From contig DASXFR010000087.1 in NCBI GenBank assembly GCA_036489495.1, forward strand, positions 1 through 64,000: a DNA stretch of 64,000 bases. Direction: 5' to 3'. A program made the position numbers and the translations under genes. Below the pieces are notes generated by a model. That model did no database searches and was not told the origin of the DNA. It saw only the letters and a list, made by a program, of their open reading frames with translations. The number at the start of each line of letters is the position of its first letter. Within the stretch, counting starts at the first letter, position 1. The DNA comes from DASZIT01 sp036489495. GTDB lineage: Bacteria; Actinomycetota; Acidimicrobiia; Acidimicrobiales; RAAP-2. Positions 8,470 to 16,659 of this stretch are shown here, piece by piece.

Positions 8470-9518
8470 CCGGCTCGGCGTTGGCGCCGCCCGTCGGTGT
8501 GCTGGTCATGGCCCACGGCACCCCGGCCACCCCCGAGGAGATCGAGCCCTTCTACACTTCGATCCGCCGAGGCCGACCGCCAACCCCGGAACTGCTGGCC
8601 GATCTGGTCAGACGCTACGACGCCCTCGGCGGCACTTCCCCGCTGGCCGAGCGCACCCGGCGGCAGGTGGAAGGACTGGCCGCCGCCCTCGAGGATGCGG
8701 CTCCGGGGGTCTACACCGTGGTGTACGGCGCCAAACACACCACTCCCCGGATCGAAGACGGGGTGGCGGCACTCCACGCTCAGCACGTCGGGCAGATCAT
8801 CGGCCTGGTGCTGACCCCGCATCAGTCGTCGCTCGGGTCCGGCGAGTACCTGCGCCGGGCGGCCGAGGCGGCGGCCGCAACCGCGCCGCCCAACGATTTC
8901 GTTGGCATCCGGTCCTGGCACCGGGCCCCCGGCCTCGCCGACCTGTTGGCATCGAGGACCGCAGTGGCGCTCGACGGGCTCACCCCGGCTCAACGCCAGA
9001 AGACCGCCGTCTTCTTCACTGCCCACAGCCTCCCGGAGAAGGCGGTCGTCGACGGCGACCCCTACCCCGATCAGGTCCATCAGTCGGCGTCCGATATCGC
9101 CGTCCTCCTCGGATTCGACCCCGCCGACGACACCGCCGAAGTCGACACCACCGCCACCGCCACCGCTACCGTCCCCGGCACTGGCCCGGCCGGCACCGGC
9201 ACCGCCACCGGCACCGGCCCGGAGTGGGGAGTGGCCTGGCAGAGCCCGGGACGAACCGCCGATCCGTGGATGGGCCCCGATCTGTTGTCCGAGATCAGGC
9301 GGGTAGCCGCCGACGGCGCCACGTCGGTGGTGGTCTGCCCGGTTGGTTTTGTCTCCGATCACCTGGAGATCCTCTACGACCTCGACATCGAAGCCGCTGA
9401 GGTGGCGGGTTCACTCGGGCTGGCGTTCGCCCGGACTGCCTCGCTCAACGACGATCCCGAATTCCTCCAGGTGCTCGCTGATGTGGTCCGCGCCGCCATC
9501 CCGTCCACCTCCAAGTGA
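8466..9518 (+). CDS. hemH: Coproporphyrin/protoporphyrin ferrochelatase (HemH/CpfC)
   Basis: Inserts ferrous iron into the porphyrin; in Actinobacteria the usual substrate is coproporphyrin III. The protein is 350 aa, from a GTG that overlaps the hemE stop by 4 nt. Family landmarks are VLVMAHGTPAT at the N-terminus, GAKHTTPRIEDGV, TPHQSSLGSGEY, the catalytic histidine in FFTAHSLPEKAV, and VVVCPVGFVSDHLEILYDLDIEA near the end. Between DPADDTAEVD and WGVAWQSPG there is an unusual stretch of alternating Thr, Ala, Gly and Pro of about 30 residues, encoded by a GC-rich microsatellite-like tract. It probably forms a surface loop. Confidence 0.95.
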   Translation: MTGSALAPPVGVLVMAHGTPATPEEIEPFYTSIRRGRPPTPELLADLVRRYDALGGTSPLAERTRRQVEGLAAALEDAAPGVYTVVYGAKHTTPRIEDGVAALHAQHVGQIIGLVLTPHQSSLGSGEYLRRAAEAAAATAPPNDFVGIRSWHRAPGLADLLASRTAVALDGLTPAQRQKTAVFFTAHSLPEKAVVDGDPYPDQVHQSASDIAVLLGFDPADDTAEVDTTATATATVPGTGPAGTGTATGTGPEWGVAWQSPGRTADPWMGPDLLSEIRRVAADGATSVVVCPVGFVSDHLEILYDLDIEAAEVAGSLGLAFARTASLNDDPEFLQVLADVVRAAIPSTSK

Positions 9519-11035
9519 GCGCGGCGGACAGGCGACCGGGCCCGGTCATCGCGGTGGTGGGGGCGGGAATCGCCGGTCTGGCCGCCGCCTGGGAGTTGGC
9601 CACCGCCTCCAACGGGCTCCCGGGGAGTCCGGCCCTGACCGTGGTCGTCCTCGATGCCGACCCGCGGGCCGGCGGCCAGCTGGCCGCGGCGGAGTTTGCC
9701 GGCCGAACCATCGATCTGGCTGCCGACGCCTTCTTGGCCCGTCGGCCGGAGGCCACCGAACTCTGCCAGGAGCTGGGCATCGCCGATCAGCTGGTGCCGG
9801 TGGGGGCGTCCGGGGCATCGGTCCTGGCCCGTGGCCGGCTCCGCCCGATGCCCGCGGGCCTGGCTCTGGGAGTCCCGACCCGGTGGCGGCCGCTGGTCGG
9901 CTCCGGACTGCTGAGCCCGGTCGAGGCGCTCCGGGTGGCCAGGGACCTGGTCATGCCCCACCTCTCCACCGGGGCGATCGGCGACCGATCGGTGGCCGAC
10001 ATCGTCGGCGAGCGGTTGGGCCGCCCGGTGGTCGAGCGGTTGGTGGACCCCCTCATCGGCGGAATCAATGCCGGGGGTGTCGACGACCTGAGTGCCGCCG
10101 CCACCTTCCCGGCCCTGATCGCCGCCTCCCATCAGACCGGCAGCCTCATGCGCGCCCTCCGCCGCCTGCCGGCGCCGGACAGCCAGGGGCCGGTGTTCTG
10201 GTCCCTCCGCCACGGGACGGCCAGCCTGGCCGATCGACTGGTCGACCGACTGGTGGACCCCGGTTCGGGGTGGCAGGTGTCGATTCGCACCGGCGTGTCG
10301 GTCGATGCCCTCACCCGGGTTCCGGGCTCGGGCTCGGGCTCGGCCGCCGCACCGCACCAGTGGGCACTCACGCTCGGCGGGAACGGGAGGACCCAGGCCA
10401 TCGGGGCTGCCGAAGACGACCTGTTGGTGGACGGCGTCGTCCTCGCCGTTCCCGCCCCCCGCGCCGCGGTGCTGCTGGCTCCACTTGCCCCGGTGGCCGC
10501 CGGCTTGCTCAGCACTGTCGAGTACGCCTCGGTCGGCGTGGTGACTCTGGCCATTCCGATCGACGCCATCGGAGCTGGGCTCGACGGCACCGGGTTCCTG
10601 GTCCCCCGGACCTCGGTCATCGACGGTCGACCGGCGTTGATGACCGGCTGTACTTACCTGTCCCGAAAGTGGCCGCACCTGGCCAACGCCGGCGACGAGC
10701 TCATCCGGGTCTCGGTGGGACGCGACGGCGACGAGCGGTACCTCGAGCTCGACGATGCCGAGCTGAGCGCCGCCGCCTTCGCCGAGTTGGCCCGGGTGCT
10801 CGAGATCCGCGGGGGCCCGGCCGATACCCGGGTGACCCGTTGGCCGGGCGCCTTCCCCCAGTACCGGGTGGGTCACCTCATCCGGGTGGCCCAGATCGAG
10901 GAAGCCGTCTCCGATCTTCCCGGCCTGGCCGTGGCCGGCGCTGCCTACCGGGGCGTCGGCATCCCCGCCTGTATCGGTAGCGGGAGGAATGCCGCCCGGG
11001 CGGTGCTGGCCTCGATGGCGGCGACGGTCGGATGA
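9515..11035 (+). CDS. hemY: Coproporphyrinogen III/protoporphyrinogen oxidase, HemY type
   Basis: FAD-dependent oxidase that removes six electrons from the porphyrinogen, 506 aa. The N-terminal dinucleotide-binding motif VAVVGAGIAGLAAAWEL-like segment is followed by DLAADAFLARRPEA, and the C-terminus has the FAD-closing segment GLAVAGAAYRGVGIPACIGSGR. In the coproporphyrin-dependent pathway of Gram-positive bacteria this enzyme (CgoX) makes coproporphyrin III for HemH. It lies between hemH and lnt with GTGA and ATGA overlaps. A GSGSGSA tract interrupts the middle of the protein. A membrane-associated cytosolic location is expected for the family. Confidence 0.95.
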   Translation: MSAADRRPGPVIAVVGAGIAGLAAAWELATASNGLPGSPALTVVVLDADPRAGGQLAAAEFAGRTIDLAADAFLARRPEATELCQELGIADQLVPVGASGASVLARGRLRPMPAGLALGVPTRWRPLVGSGLLSPVEALRVARDLVMPHLSTGAIGDRSVADIVGERLGRPVVERLVDPLIGGINAGGVDDLSAAATFPALIAASHQTGSLMRALRRLPAPDSQGPVFWSLRHGTASLADRLVDRLVDPGSGWQVSIRTGVSVDALTRVPGSGSGSAAAPHQWALTLGGNGRTQAIGAAEDDLLVDGVVLAVPAPRAAVLLAPLAPVAAGLLSTVEYASVGVVTLAIPIDAIGAGLDGTGFLVPRTSVIDGRPALMTGCTYLSRKWPHLANAGDELIRVSVGRDGDERYLELDDAELSAAAFAELARVLEIRGGPADTRVTRWPGAFPQYRVGHLIRVAQIEEAVSDLPGLAVAGAAYRGVGIPACIGSGRNAARAVLASMAATVG

Positions 11036-12774
11036 GCACTGTCCCGCCCGATGCGCCTGACCCGCGGCTCCCGCCCGACGCCTCGGCGCCGGCGCCGTTG
11101 ATCGACCTCTCCGATTCCCCCCCCTGGCGCTCGGCCCGGCTGCGCTTCGTGCATCGTCTCCAGCGCCGCGTGGTGCCGGGGCCGGGCCGGGTGGCGCTTC
11201 CGGCGATCGTGGCCGGAGTCGGATTGGCGCTGTCCCTGCCCCCGTGGGGATTCTGGATCCTGGCCTTTCCCTCCGCCGGTCTGCTCTGGTGGCGCCTGGG
11301 TGATCTCCGGCCCCGCACCCGCCTGTGGGCCGGATGGCTGGCCGGGCTGGGGTGCTTCATCCCGGGGTTGGCCTGGGCCCGGGCGTTCAGTTGGCCCGGG
11401 GCCGTCGTCCTCATCGCCGTCGAGGCGCTGTTCCCGGCGGTGGCGTGCCTGGTGGTCCCCGCCCGACCGGTGTGGGCCCGGGCGCTGGCCTTCCCCGCCG
11501 CGCTCACGCTGGCCGAGGCCCTGCGACAGACCTGGCCGTTCGGGGGTTTGCCGATTGGCGGGGTGTTCCTGGGCCAGGCCGACGGTCCGGTCCTGGCGCT
11601 GGCCCGGTTGGGCGGGCCGTTGGCATTGACCGGCGGGGTCTTCATCGGCGGCGTGGCGGTGGCCGCCGTCATCATCGCCATCCTGGGTTCCGCCCGCGAC
11701 CGACGACGGGCCGGCGCCTTTGCCCGCACCGGATTGGCCGAGCCCAGCACCGTCCGGGACACCGTCGCCGGTCACGGACCCATGGCCCTGATCGGCGTGG
11801 CGGCCGCCATCGCGCTGATCGTCGCGACCATCATCGCCACTCACGCACCCGACGGCGGCCCCTCCCACGGCACGGTGACCGCCGCCGCCGTCCAAGGTGG
11901 CGGGGCCCGCGGCTTCCGGAAGTCACAGGTCGATCCCGCCGTCGTGCTGGCTGCCCAGCAGTCGGCCACCCGACAGATGCAGCGGCTCGACGGGGGCCGG
12001 GCCCCACAGCTGGTGCTCTGGCCCGAGGACGTGGTGGCGCTCGATACCAACCTCAACGGAACCCCCGAGGCGGCCAACCTCTCGGCCCTGGCCCGGTCTC
12101 TGGACACCACCTTGGTGGTCGGCATCACCGAGTCGGTGTCGGCCACCACCTTTCGCAACGAGATGGTGGCCTGGGGACCGGACGGCGTGCTGGTCGACCG
12201 TTTCGAGAAGGTCCACCGGGTGCCGTTCGGGGAGTACGTGCCTTTCCGGGGGTTCTTCGCCCATTTTGCCGACCTCTCGTCGGTCCCCCTCGACGCCATC
12301 CCCGGGACCGGGTCGGGTCTCATGCCCACCCCGGCCGCCCCGCTCGGGGCGTTGATCTCCTTCGAGGTGTTCTACGCCAACCGGGGTCGACCGTCGGTCC
12401 GCAACGGGGCGGAGCTCTTGATCGTGCCCACCAACACCTCTTCGTACGCCAGTTCCCAGGTCCCCACCCAAGAGATCGCCGCCTCCGAGATCCAAGCCAC
12501 CGAGGAGGGCCGGGACCTGTTGCAAGCCGCTCCCACCGGATTCAGCGCCGTGGTCACCAACCGGGGGCGATTGGTCACCCGGACCTCGCTGGGTAACCAG
12601 CAGATCGTGTTCGCCGACCTGTCCCGCCGGACGGGCTGGACCGTCTATGTGCGCTACGGCGACGTCCCCCCGCTGGCGCTGGCCGGCCTCGCCCTGTTGG
12701 CCGGATGGTTCCTGGCCGCCCGCCGGCCGTCGGGCCGTCGGGCCGCAACCCCCGGTGGCAGCGCCGACGCCTGA
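11032..12774 (+). CDS. lnt: Apolipoprotein N-acyltransferase homologue (Lnt) with Ser at the catalytic Cys position
   Basis: Predicted membrane enzyme of lipoprotein N-acylation, 580 aa. The N-terminal half has several hydrophobic helices beginning at VALPAIVAGVGLALSLPPWG. The C-terminal half is a nitrilase-like (carbon-nitrogen hydrolase) domain. Of the family triad, Glu is E332 in LWPEDVV and Lys is K393 in FEKVHRVPFGEYVPFR. The position normally held by the nucleophilic Cys is S443 in LISFEVFYANRG. GAELLIVPTNTSSY and the C-terminal YVRYGD and membrane helix are as expected. With Ser the acylation chemistry may be altered or lost. The ATG overlaps the hemY stop (ATGA). The Lnt fold is certain; activity is not. 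Confidence 0.88.
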   Translation: MSTVPPDAPDPRLPPDASAPAPLIDLSDSPPWRSARLRFVHRLQRRVVPGPGRVALPAIVAGVGLALSLPPWGFWILAFPSAGLLWWRLGDLRPRTRLWAGWLAGLGCFIPGLAWARAFSWPGAVVLIAVEALFPAVACLVVPARPVWARALAFPAALTLAEALRQTWPFGGLPIGGVFLGQADGPVLALARLGGPLALTGGVFIGGVAVAAVIIAILGSARDRRRAGAFARTGLAEPSTVRDTVAGHGPMALIGVAAAIALIVATIIATHAPDGGPSHGTVTAAAVQGGGARGFRKSQVDPAVVLAAQQSATRQMQRLDGGRAPQLVLWPEDVVALDTNLNGTPEAANLSALARSLDTTLVVGITESVSATTFRNEMVAWGPDGVLVDRFEKVHRVPFGEYVPFRGFFAHFADLSSVPLDAIPGTGSGLMPTPAAPLGALISFEVFYANRGRPSVRNGAELLIVPTNTSSYASSQVPTQEIAASEIQATEEGRDLLQAAPTGFSAVVTNRGRLVTRTSLGNQQIVFADLSRRTGWTVYVRYGDVPPLALAGLALLAGWFLAARRPSGRRAATPGGSADA

Positions 12775-12786
12775 TTCCGGTGGGTA

Positions 12787-13368
12787 CTACTCGTAATACC
12801 CCGAGTGGATGTAGACGCAGGGGATCCCTTCGGCGTGGAACATGGCGAAGTTGTTGGGGTCATCTTCGAAGGCCAGGCGAAGATCGAATCCGAACGATCG
12901 CAGCAACGCCACCTCTTCGCGTTTGAACCGGGTCACGTGGGCATAGTCCCCCCGGGCCCGCATCACCAACAGGTCCCATCGCAGCCCGTAGCGATCGAGC
13001 CAGGCCAACGTCTGGGGTTGCACCCTGAACGGTCGTCCGGTGAGAAGGATCACCTGCAACCGCGAATCGAGAAGGTCCATCAGCCGGGCCAGCTCCTCGA
13101 TGACCGGGTCATCGCCACAAGCGGCGAAGAAACTGTCCCAGTCCCGGCGGCCGTGCTCGAGGAAGTGTTGGCGCCCGACCGCGTCGGACAGCACGCCGTC
13201 CACGTCGAACACCACCGCTTCCCCGGGCTCCTGCACGGGCCCCTGACGCCACGCCCAATTGTCGGGGCCGACCCCTTTGCTCACCAGGGCCGGATGCGGA
13301 CCCGAGTGGTGGGGTCGGGTGCCAAAGGCGCCCTGGTCACGCCGTTCCCCCTCGCCCCTGAGCGTCAA
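12787..13368 (-). CDS. HAD-like phosphatase-fold protein
   Basis: Protein of 193 aa with a small HAD-superfamily fold. Motif I is VVFDVDGVLSD, with the nucleophile Asp and the +2 Asp both present. Motif II is VILLTGRPF, and the late acidic motif is AFEDDPNNFAMF. Between them is a basic KREEVALLRSFG segment that could supply the lysine. The compact cap-less form resembles the phosphatase domain of phage-type polynucleotide kinases, but the substrate cannot be inferred. The first 45 residues are not conserved-looking. TTG 13368 is the longest start, and GTG 13284 would give 165 aa. It converges with lnt, leaving 12 bp between stops. Confidence 0.75.
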   Translation of the reverse strand: MTLRGEGERRDQGAFGTRPHHSGPHPALVSKGVGPDNWAWRQGPVQEPGEAVVFDVDGVLSDAVGRQHFLEHGRRDWDSFFAACGDDPVIEELARLMDLLDSRLQVILLTGRPFRVQPQTLAWLDRYGLRWDLLVMRARGDYAHVTRFKREEVALLRSFGFDLRLAFEDDPNNFAMFHAEGIPCVYIHSGYYE

Positions 13369-13413
13369 ACCTGTCCTGGCCCATAGCGAACGAGCCTAAT
13401 GCCCGAGGGACTC

Positions 13414-13419
13414 TACGAT
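13414..13419 (+). promoter_or_regulatory. -10 box placed for leaderless initiation at GTG 13429
   Basis: TACGAT ends 9 nt before GTG 13429, with no Shine-Dalgarno sequence between. It lies inside the N-terminal extension that an ATG start at 13399 would require. Confidence 0.45.
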
Positions 13420-13428
13420 TGGGCCAGC

Positions 13429-16400
13429 GTGACGACATCCACCCCAGCAGAGAACGGCAAACCGCCGGTCGATGACCAGATGACACCGACCGGTCGACGA
13501 GGAGGCACCTCTCTGCTCGAGGCCGAGCCCGGTGTCCGGGTGGTGGACGTCCCCATCGGGCGGCGGGTGGTGGTGGTGAGCGACCTCCTGCTCACCCCGG
13601 AGGCCACCCCGTCGTCGACGGCGTTGACCGTCGAATTGGCCCGTTCCCTGGACGCTTGGGAGGGCCCGGGAATTCTGATCGTCGCCGGGAACCTCTTCGA
13701 TCTCACCGACACCGTTTCCCCGGCGGTCGACGCCGAACGGTGCATGGCCGCTCACCCCGAGCTTCGAGCCTCGATCGGAGCGTTTCTCCAAGAGCCGGAA
13801 CGACGGGTGATCCGCCAGGTCGGCACCCACGAGCCCGGATTTGCCACTGACCCCAACGTGGCGGTGGCGTTGACCGCGCTCGGCGTCGAGCCGTTCGCCG
13901 CGGTGGATCTCCACCTCCACACCGCCACCGGCCTCCGGGTGGTGCGGATCGAGCCGGGGGACCACGCCTATGACTCGGATGACCCGGTGGGCGAGACCCG
14001 GCACGATCCCGCTGCCGATGCCAAGCCCGGCGCCCTCGGCCGGGCGTTGGCCGGCGAGCGCTGGCGCCACCTGGCCGGGCAGTCCAAAGAGGATGCACCG
14101 TGGCTCGAGGGCCTGCACCGTCTCAGTGACCCGTCGGCCTTGACCCGGTTCGTGACCTCTCGCACCCTCTACCGACGGCTCGGACGCTACGCCTGGTGGA
14201 TCCTGGCGCCGTTCGTGGTCCTCGGGTTGCTGCGGGTGGCGGTGAGCCCATGGATTCTCCAGCACATGGGCTCCGGCGTTCCCGGGCGGGCATTGCGGTC
14301 CGCCCGCCAAGCCCGTTGGGACGACCAAGCCGAAGTCGCGGCGCTGTTCGCGGTGGCCGTGCTGATCGCGCTCATCGTGGTGCTCGGGCTCCTGAGCCGC
14401 CGGATGTGGTCGATACTCGGGGGCGGCGCCCTCAAGTCGGTCACTTCGGAAGCTGTGGCCAACGACACCGCCCGCGAGAACGGCCGACGGCTGCTCGGCC
14501 TTGGCTATGCCGGCCTGATCACCGGGGCCACCTTCCAATCCGAACTCACCAATCTCGGGGTCGGGTTCTACGCCAACGTGGGGGCGACCGCCGAGGTGGT
14601 GGAGGAGCATCCCGGGAGGCTGGGCCTGCCCCCGATCTTCCTCCACCGGCAGCGGCTCAGCTGGATCGAGCTGGAGACCGGCGCCGACCTCCACGTGCGT
14701 CTGCTGTTGGCCGAGACCGATCTCCGATCCCCGAGCCTCCTGGAGCGGATGCTCAGCGCCGAGCACGTCATACGCGGCCTCCACCCGACGGTGGTGGCGT
14801 CCTACCCGAAGGGCGACTCGTGGCCCCCCGCCCCCGACCTCCGGTTGGCCTACCGGCGTACCCGCCGGGTTCGGCGGATCGCCTCGTTCGCCATCCTGTT
14901 CGCCGGACTGGTGGACGTCCTCGACGCCATCACTCCCCCGCTACGGAGTCGGCTGCACGTGTTGCTCGAGTTCCTCCCCCTCCGGGCCACCGTCGCCGCC
15001 GGGACCCTGGTCGCCCTGGCCGGACTGGCCCTCATCGCCCTGGGCCGCGGCATCCTGCGGGGCCAACGACTGGCCTGGCAGGTGGCGTTGGTGCTCCTGT
15101 CTGTCACCCTGGTCCTCCACATCGTGGCCGGCGGCGACATCGAGGAGTCCGGGCTGGCCCTGATCGTCTTGGTGGTGTTGGTGGTCAATCGGCACGAATT
15201 CCAGGCCGGCTCCGACTGGCCGTCACTGCGGTCGGCGATCGTGGCCCTGGTGATGGGGGTGGTGGGGATCTGCGCCTTGGCCGCGGTGTCCATCCAACTC
15301 TTCGCCCACGTCGGGACCCACCGCCTGCACTTTTCCATCCCCTGGTGGCAGGCTTTCTGGGCGGCGGCGGAGCGGATGGTCGGGATCCAGACCGTTGTCC
15401 TGCCGGCGCGGCTCGGGCGGGTCTTGAACCCGACCTTGCTGGTGTCGGGAATCGCGCTGGCCGGGGCGGTGCTGTTCCTGGTGTCCCGTCCGGTGGTGGA
15501 TCGGCGGCTGACCACCGGACGGGCGGCGGAATTCCGGGCCCGGGACATCGTCCGCCGGCACGGTTCGTCCACCCTCGACTACTTCGCCCTTCGCACCGAC
15601 AAGCAATGGTTCTTCCATCGCGACAGCCTGGTCGCCTATGCCATCTACGGCGGCATCTGCCTCATCTCCCCCGATCCAATCGGACCGGCGAACGAACGAG
15701 AGTTGGTGTGGATGGCCTTCCGGCGATTCGCCGACAGCCACGGCTGGGTACCAGCGGTGATGGGGGCCGGGGAGGAATGGCTGCCCATGTACCGCGACTC
15801 GGGTATGCACCACGTGTATCTGGGTGACGAAGCCGTGGTCGACATCCCGGGTTTCTCTCTGGCCGGCGGCAACAAGAAGGGCCTGCGTCAAGCCCACAAC
15901 CGGATCAAGAAGAAGGGCTACACGGTTTCCTTCCACGATCCCGCCCACATCTCGCCCGCCCTGTCCAAGGAGCTGGCCGCGCTGATGAGCCTCAGCCGGC
16001 AGGGGGAGCACGAACGCGGGTTTTCGATGATGCTCGGGCGGGTGTTCGATCCCCGGGACACCGGGCTGCTGCTGACCGTGGTCCGCACCCCCGAGGGGCG
16101 GGCCGCGGCCATGTGCCAGTTCGTCCCCGCCACCGGCATCAACGGCTACTCCCTCGACCTCATGAGGCGGGACCCGGGGAACCACCCCAATGGGCTGCTC
16201 GACTTCGCCCTGTGTTCCACCATCGAACACCTGCAGGATGGCGACAACGGCGGCCTCAGCCTCAACTTCGCCACCTTGCGGTCGACCCTGGCGGGGGAGA
16301 AGGGCGACGGAGCCATGCAACGGGCCGAACGCTGGTTCCTCAAGCGCCTGTCCAGCTTTGCCCAGATCGAGTCGCTCTGGCTGTTCAACGCCAAATACGA

Positions 16401-16656
16401 CCCCGAGTGGTTGCCGCGCTATGTGGTGTTCGATACCCCCGAGCACCTGGTGCCGGTGGTCATGGCCATTCTCCGGGCCGAATCGGTCTGGGAGATCCCG
16501 GTTCTGGGTCGGCTGCTGGCCGCCGGCGCGGAGAAGCGGATGCTGGCGGCTCAACACGAGACGCAAGAATTCATCGCCGCGTCGTTCGGCGATCTCGACC
16601 AGGTGCCAACCGAGTTGGTCGAAGACGTGGATACGTCGGTGCCGACCGGCCGCTGA
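13429..16656 (+). CDS. Membrane protein with degenerate metallophosphoesterase and C-terminal DUF2156 (aminoacyl-PG synthase-like) domains
   Basis: Very large protein, about 1075 aa. Residues about 35-240 resemble a calcineurin-like phosphoesterase, with VVVVSDLLL, ILIVAGNLFDL and QVGTHE where active family members have SDLHL, GDxxD and GNHD. Key metal ligands are thus replaced. Eight or so membrane helices follow (for example WWILAPFVVLGLL, ALFAVAVLIALIVVLG and VALVMGVVGICALAAV). The last 370 residues form a DUF2156/GNAT-like domain with LDYFALRTDKQWFFH, ISPDPIGP and NKKGLRQAHNRIKKKGY, as in phosphatidylglycerol lysyltransferases (MprF/LysX type). A role in lipid modification is likely but unproven. 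GTG 13429 is preferred because a -10 box precedes it; ATG 13399 is possible. Confidence 0.82.
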   Translation: MTTSTPAENGKPPVDDQMTPTGRRGGTSLLEAEPGVRVVDVPIGRRVVVVSDLLLTPEATPSSTALTVELARSLDAWEGPGILIVAGNLFDLTDTVSPAVDAERCMAAHPELRASIGAFLQEPERRVIRQVGTHEPGFATDPNVAVALTALGVEPFAAVDLHLHTATGLRVVRIEPGDHAYDSDDPVGETRHDPAADAKPGALGRALAGERWRHLAGQSKEDAPWLEGLHRLSDPSALTRFVTSRTLYRRLGRYAWWILAPFVVLGLLRVAVSPWILQHMGSGVPGRALRSARQARWDDQAEVAALFAVAVLIALIVVLGLLSRRMWSILGGGALKSVTSEAVANDTARENGRRLLGLGYAGLITGATFQSELTNLGVGFYANVGATAEVVEEHPGRLGLPPIFLHRQRLSWIELETGADLHVRLLLAETDLRSPSLLERMLSAEHVIRGLHPTVVASYPKGDSWPPAPDLRLAYRRTRRVRRIASFAILFAGLVDVLDAITPPLRSRLHVLLEFLPLRATVAAGTLVALAGLALIALGRGILRGQRLAWQVALVLLSVTLVLHIVAGGDIEESGLALIVLVVLVVNRHEFQAGSDWPSLRSAIVALVMGVVGICALAAVSIQLFAHVGTHRLHFSIPWWQAFWAAAERMVGIQTVVLPARLGRVLNPTLLVSGIALAGAVLFLVSRPVVDRRLTTGRAAEFRARDIVRRHGSSTLDYFALRTDKQWFFHRDSLVAYAIYGGICLISPDPIGPANERELVWMAFRRFADSHGWVPAVMGAGEEWLPMYRDSGMHHVYLGDEAVVDIPGFSLAGGNKKGLRQAHNRIKKKGYTVSFHDPAHISPALSKELAALMSLSRQGEHERGFSMMLGRVFDPRDTGLLLTVVRTPEGRAAAMCQFVPATGINGYSLDLMRRDPGNHPNGLLDFALCSTIEHLQDGDNGGLSLNFATLRSTLAGEKGDGAMQRAERWFLKRLSSFAQIESLWLFNAKYDPEWLPRYVVFDTPEHLVPVVMAILRAESVWEIPVLGRLLAAGAEKRMLAAQHETQEFIAASFGDLDQVPTELVEDVDTSVPTGR

Positions 16657-16659
16657 CCG

